Assembly (NCBI GenBank): GCA_016191165.1
Contig: JACPPF010000183.1
Coordinates: 51,428-115,427, forward strand
DNA length: 64,000 bases
Direction: 5' to 3'
Source of the DNA: Planctomycetota bacterium
Lineage (GTDB): Bacteria; Planctomycetota; Planctomycetia; Gemmatales; Gemmataceae
Part shown: positions 60,861-64,000 of the stretch, piece after piece
Numbering within the stretch: the first letter of the stretch is position 1
How the letters are laid out: the number at the start of each line of letters is the position of its first letter
Position numbers and translations under genes: made by a program
The notes under the pieces: model-generated
What the model was told of the DNA's origin: nothing
Databases searched by the model: none
Seen by the model: the letters and a program-made list of their open reading frames with translations, nothing else

Positions 60861-61451
60861 CTACTGGGCCACCGAGAACGTGAGGCGAAGCTCGGTCGAT
60901 TTCCTGGCGGCGGGACGTTCGTCCTTGGGCCAGTTGATAGGCTGCGCCTTGCCGTCGCCATCGAATTTCGTGAATACCAGCGACTGCGTGATACACTTCA
61001 CGTCGTACTTGCCGGGCTCCAATTTACCCAAATTCAGACCAAGGACCTGATAATAGGTGAAGTTGCGGAAGTACTTGCCTTGCCACTTCGCCTGTTTAGC
61101 GATTACGGTGATTTGTTGACCCCGCCGCTCGATGCGTTCGACCCACACGCGATCGTTATCGTCGAGCTGGGCAGTACGAAAGATGAGCCAGCTCTCGTCC
61201 TTGCTGGCCACATCGACCTGTTTCTTTAGAAGTAGATCGGCCCAGGCGTCAAGCGACAACTTGGCGGGCTTTTTTCCAATCGGCGGCGCGTGCTGTAGGA
61301 TCGCGTGATCGTTCCACTTGCCGCTGTCGCCTCGCACCATTTGTGAGGCGCCATGCAAGGCGGCGCGTTTGGCGCGGTCCTTGGATTCCCTCGTCCAATC
61401 CTGGGCGTGCAGGGCCAAGGGTGCAAGGATCAACGCGATGATTCTTGTCAT
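60861..61451 (-). CDS. Secreted hypothetical protein, 196 aa
   Basis: The signal peptide MTRIIALILAPLALHAQDW is followed by a mixed domain (RAALHGASQMVRGDSGKWND, WLIFRTAQLDDNDRVWVERI, FTYYQVLGLNLGKLEPGKYD) with no identified family. The late beta-strands and the WPKDERPA segment suggest a small periplasmic binding or structural protein. It lies in a same-strand group with the PQQ propeller and esterase upstream, but a palindrome separates it from them. Confidence 0.6.
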   Translation of the reverse strand: MTRIIALILAPLALHAQDWTRESKDRAKRAALHGASQMVRGDSGKWNDHAILQHAPPIGKKPAKLSLDAWADLLLKKQVDVASKDESWLIFRTAQLDDNDRVWVERIERRGQQITVIAKQAKWQGKYFRNFTYYQVLGLNLGKLEPGKYDVKCITQSLVFTKFDGDGKAQPINWPKDERPAARKSTELRLTFSVAQ

Positions 61452-61521
61452 GCCATTCCCTCCCTGACATCCGAACGTGAGCGCCAGCGAAGAACGCGAA
61501 TCGACGCAAGGGCCGTTCGCT

Positions 61522-61582
61522 GTAGGTCAGGCTTTCCAGCCTGACGTTTCGCGGCTGCGGTCAGGCAGGAATGCCTGGACCA
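61522..61582. repeat. Palindromic element, family 2 copy b
   Basis: GTAGGTCAGGCTTTCCAGCC (61522-61545 arm) and GTCAGGCAGGAATGCCTGGA (61560-61582 arm) are inverted with small differences; each arm is also a small hairpin. The spacer GTTTCGCGG resembles that of the copy at 26631. It lies in the gap between the 196-aa gene and the PQQ propeller. Confidence 0.88.
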
Positions 61583-61593
61583 CTCGGCTCGGG

Positions 61594-62910
61594 CTAGGTT
61601 TTTTTCTGTAGCCGATACAATTTGGTGTAGGTCCGAATAAACAGGCTGCCGCGCGCAATGGCGGGCGTGGCCCAGGCGAAGTCGTCAAGTTTGTTTTTGC
61701 GAAGAAGCTTGAATTTGGGCCCATCCTCGACCACCCAGGTCGTGCCGTCCTCGTTGAGGAGAAAAACGTTGCCGTTGTAGGCCCAGGGGGATGCATAGAA
61801 GCGGCCGCCGCCGGTATTCAAGCGTTCACGCGGAAAAATGGTGGCGCCCGTCTTGGCGTTGGAACAGGCCAGGAGGCCCGCATCGAAGAGAACAAAAAGC
61901 CGTTCGCCGCTGATCAAGTAGCCTGGATGAATACTCGACCCGCGTGGCTGCGACCAGGCGATCCATTTGTTGCTGGTCGCGCCCTCCTTGAGACTGATGT
62001 CGCCCGAGGCGCCCGGGCGTATGGCGTAGAGCGGTCCGTAATGGTAGCCGGCGCCGAGATACAGCAGGCCGTGCTTGGACATCGGTATCTGGCTGACCAG
62101 GCCCGAAGTGCCCGCCAGTTCCCACAACAGCTTTCCATCAAGATCATAGGAACGGGCCCGGTTGGTTCCGATGGTCACGATCTCGGTGCGAAAATCGTTT
62201 TGCCAGATAAAAGGAGTGGCCCAGTTGCTTTTCTCGGCGCGTTCGACGCGCCAGATTTGTTTGCCCGTCTTCTTGTCGAGAGCCACCATGAAGGACGAAT
62301 TTTCATTGTCGTTGACGATGAAGAGGCGATCGCGGTGAAGCACGGGAGAAATCCCGGTGCCCCAGCCGCCACGAATGCGATAGCTGTCCCAGCGTTTTTC
62401 CCAAAGCGGCTTGCCGGCCAAGTCGTAGCAGAAAACGCCGATGTCGGCGAAGTAGGCGTAAACGCGTTCGCCGTCGGTGACGGGAGTTTCGGATGCGTAG
62501 GAGTTGCGCGGATGGCGCGGCTGCGGCGGCGCGCCTTGGTGCGCCTCGCGCTGCCAGACGATTTTTCCCGTGTCGAAATCGAGGCAAAAGATCATCCAGC
62601 GATGCACGTCGGTCGGCTTCACGAATCCGCCAGGATACCCGCCGGCAAACATCTTGTCGCGCGGGCCATCGTGAACCGCCGCGGTGACGAATACGCGCTT
62701 GTCCCAGATCACGGGCGACGACCAGCCCCACCCAGGCAACTCCGTTTTCCAGACTACGTTCTCGATCGTGCTCCACTTATCCGGCAGCGTGACGCCTTGG
62801 CCCAGACCGTCAACCTGCGCGCCGCGGAACTGCGGCCAGTTCTCGGTTTGGGCGGCGGCGATAGGAGCCAAGGCCAAGTACAACAGGCCAGCAAAGAAAA
62901 GTTGCTTCAT
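61594..62910 (-). CDS. Secreted PQQ-type beta-propeller protein
   Basis: 438 residues. The signal peptide MKQLFFAGLLYLALAPIAAA is followed by ENWPQFRGAQVDGLG, the characteristic WPxFRG opening. Propeller blades show GKIVWQREAHQG, GKPLWEKRWDS, KKTGKQIWRVERA and DLDGKLLWELAGTSG. It is of the same general group as the 27375 gene but without glycine-rich inserts. ATG 62910 is chosen because AGGAG precedes it (minus strand) and the signal peptide begins there. The upstream esterase gene is 73 nt away on the same strand, so the two are likely co-transcribed. Confidence 0.85.
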   Translation of the reverse strand: MKQLFFAGLLYLALAPIAAAQTENWPQFRGAQVDGLGQGVTLPDKWSTIENVVWKTELPGWGWSSPVIWDKRVFVTAAVHDGPRDKMFAGGYPGGFVKPTDVHRWMIFCLDFDTGKIVWQREAHQGAPPQPRHPRNSYASETPVTDGERVYAYFADIGVFCYDLAGKPLWEKRWDSYRIRGGWGTGISPVLHRDRLFIVNDNENSSFMVALDKKTGKQIWRVERAEKSNWATPFIWQNDFRTEIVTIGTNRARSYDLDGKLLWELAGTSGLVSQIPMSKHGLLYLGAGYHYGPLYAIRPGASGDISLKEGATSNKWIAWSQPRGSSIHPGYLISGERLFVLFDAGLLACSNAKTGATIFPRERLNTGGGRFYASPWAYNGNVFLLNEDGTTWVVEDGPKFKLLRKNKLDDFAWATPAIARGSLFIRTYTKLYRLQKKT

Positions 62911-62983
62911 AGGATCTCCTGGCGCCCGGCAAGCCATCCGCTTTGCCGGCCTGATTGCCGCTCGGCTGCTCACGAAAAGATGC

Positions 62984-63814
62984 TCAGCGCTCGCTGATTT
63001 CTTTGATGAACGCCCGCGTCTCCTTGATCACGCCCACCGTAATGCGCATGTGCCCCTTCTTCTTGTGGATCGAAAGCCGATGTACCGCTTTGGCCGCCTT
63101 CAATGCCTCGGCCATTTCCACTGCTTGCTGCACCGGCACGGAGCCGTCGTTGTCGGAATGCAGGATCAGCATCGGCGTGGTCTTGGCAGTGATGTGCCGG
63201 ATTGGGGACGCAAGTTTCCGCGCCGCCATTGGATCGCCTGTGGCGGGCTTCCAGAGCTTGCCCCAAGACAACTTCTCAAGGTCGTAAGGGCCTGAAAGGC
63301 TGATGACGCCGCGGATCTTGTTGGAGTGTTTCTGCCAGCCTCCCGTGCGCGGGAAAGGTCCATCGCCAAGGGTAGCCGACAGCGACACCAGGTGTGCGCC
63401 CGCCGACATGCCAAACAGAAAGATCCGCTCGGTGTCAATCGGATACCTGTCCTTGTGGGCATGAACCCAGCGGATCGCGCATTGCACATCCTGGTAACAA
63501 GCCGGCGGCGGCGAGCATCCCACCAGCCGGTAATCGATCGACATGGCGAAGAACCCAAAGCCCGCCCATTGCTTCACATCGATGGTGCCTTCACCCGGAT
63601 CGCTGCGATGGCTGGCGACCCAGCGCCCGCCATGCACCGACAGGATGACCGGGAACGGCCCCTCGCCCTCCGGATGGGCGACGTCGGCCAGCAAGCCAGC
63701 GCCATGCACTTGTCCATAAACGACGTCTTTTTTGACAAATACCTTGGCTGGCTGAGCGTCAACAGGCGAAGCCGGTAAAAGGCAAAACAGAAAAGCAAGC
63801 ACGAGGAAGCGCAT
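62984..63814 (-). CDS. Exported alpha/beta-hydrolase (BD-FAE/esterase type)
   Basis: 276 residues. The signal peptide is MRFLVLAFLFCLLPASPVDA. Family motifs are VILSVHGGRWVASHRSDPGE (oxyanion HGG), WVHAHKDRYPIDTERIFLFG and the nucleophile GMSAGAHLVSLSA. The catalytic Asp is probably in LHSDNDGSVPVQQA and the His in KKGHMRITVG. It is a secreted esterase, substrate unknown; such enzymes often deacetylate xylan or act on aryl esters. Followed by the PQQ propeller gene. Confidence 0.87.
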   Translation of the reverse strand: MRFLVLAFLFCLLPASPVDAQPAKVFVKKDVVYGQVHGAGLLADVAHPEGEGPFPVILSVHGGRWVASHRSDPGEGTIDVKQWAGFGFFAMSIDYRLVGCSPPPACYQDVQCAIRWVHAHKDRYPIDTERIFLFGMSAGAHLVSLSATLGDGPFPRTGGWQKHSNKIRGVISLSGPYDLEKLSWGKLWKPATGDPMAARKLASPIRHITAKTTPMLILHSDNDGSVPVQQAVEMAEALKAAKAVHRLSIHKKKGHMRITVGVIKETRAFIKEISER

Positions 63815-63947
63815 CGAAGCACCTTTCGTTCGGAAGGTTCCGAATGGTCTGGCCCTATCTTAGAGTCTATCCGGGAAGTAGCAGATGTCATAAACCATTC
63901 TAGGGCGAATTCTTCCACGAACGCTCTAGCTCAAGGACGGGCAGCTG

Positions 63948-64000
63948 ATGAACAAGGTCTACCCAACGGATGTCACGGACGAACAGTGGGCGATTGTCGA
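63948..64000 (+). mobile_element. 5' end of an IS5-like transposase gene (cut by window edge)
   Basis: From ATG 63948 the frame reads MNKVYPTDVTDEQWAIVE, the usual start of IS5/IS1182-group transposases (YPSDLTDEQW motif). The window ends after 17 codons. The left terminal repeat should lie in 63815-63947; GAGTCTATCCGGGAAGTAGC at about 63862 is a candidate end, but the partner end is outside the window. Confidence 0.75.

Overview
The window looks like chromosomal DNA from a planctomycete, most likely of the Gemmata/Gemmataceae type. This is inferred from gene content, since no rRNA or tRNA gene was recognised. The pointers are high GC, an ECF sigma factor of the planctomycete class beside a membrane Ser/Thr kinase, several secreted PQQ-type beta-propellers, a Tat-signal protein, archaeal-type formylmethanofuran dehydrogenase (Fhc/Fmd) subunits, and many long palindromic intergenic repeats.

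Left part (1-21.2 kb). Four subunits of a formylmethanofuran/formyl-methanopterin dehydrogenase-hydrolase are scattered here: FmdD (703), FhcB (2652), FhcC (11984, minus) and FhcA (14395, minus). A decayed second fhcA start lies at 5247. FhcB is read through an in-frame TGA that falls exactly at the catalytic Sec/Cys position of the molybdopterin formate dehydrogenase family (Sec-His-Gly-Pro) and is followed by a bacterial-type SECIS hairpin, so I call it a selenoprotein. Between the Fhc genes lie two paralogous DUF433/PIN-like toxin-antitoxin pairs, two orphan antitoxin-like genes, a P-loop protein, trehalose synthesis genes (otsA, otsB) and a two-part phosphonate catabolism set: an FAD oxidoreductase with a phosphonatase-like hydrolase at 5.5-7.3 kb, and an MFS carrier, alcohol dehydrogenase and PhnZ-like HD oxygenase at 16.2-19.2 kb.

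Middle part (19.2-45.7 kb). mnmG, a Uma2 nuclease, a phosphohexomutase, the kinase/ECF sigma pair, a glycine-rich PQQ propeller, secreted proteins, an amber-interrupted DUF4287/DUF5655 gene, a sulfotransferase, an MHS-type transporter, a lipase, a substrate-binding lipoprotein, pyruvate kinase and dnaK. At 42447 a second gene is interrupted by an in-frame TGA. It encodes a secreted thioredoxin-like/PDZ protein in which TGA completes a CxxU redox motif, and a hairpin sits at exactly the same spacing (26 nt) as in fhcB. Two independent UGA-recoded genes in one window support an active selenocysteine system.

Right part (45.7-64 kb). Aromatic and branched-chain amino acid genes (pheA, DAHP synthase, cimA with a possible leader/attenuator), a greatly expanded valS, a REC-GGDEF cyclase, rsmH, a VapBC-like pair, a D-xylonate dehydratase-like enzyme, a second PQQ propeller with an esterase, and the first codons of an IS5-like transposase at the edge.

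Across the window I find at least a dozen long inverted repeats in several sequence families, mostly between genes. The same kinds of palindrome also sit in frame inside valS (four places), cimA, the dehydratase gene and the 3' end of the ECF sigma gene, so the elements appear able to invade coding sequence without breaking it.
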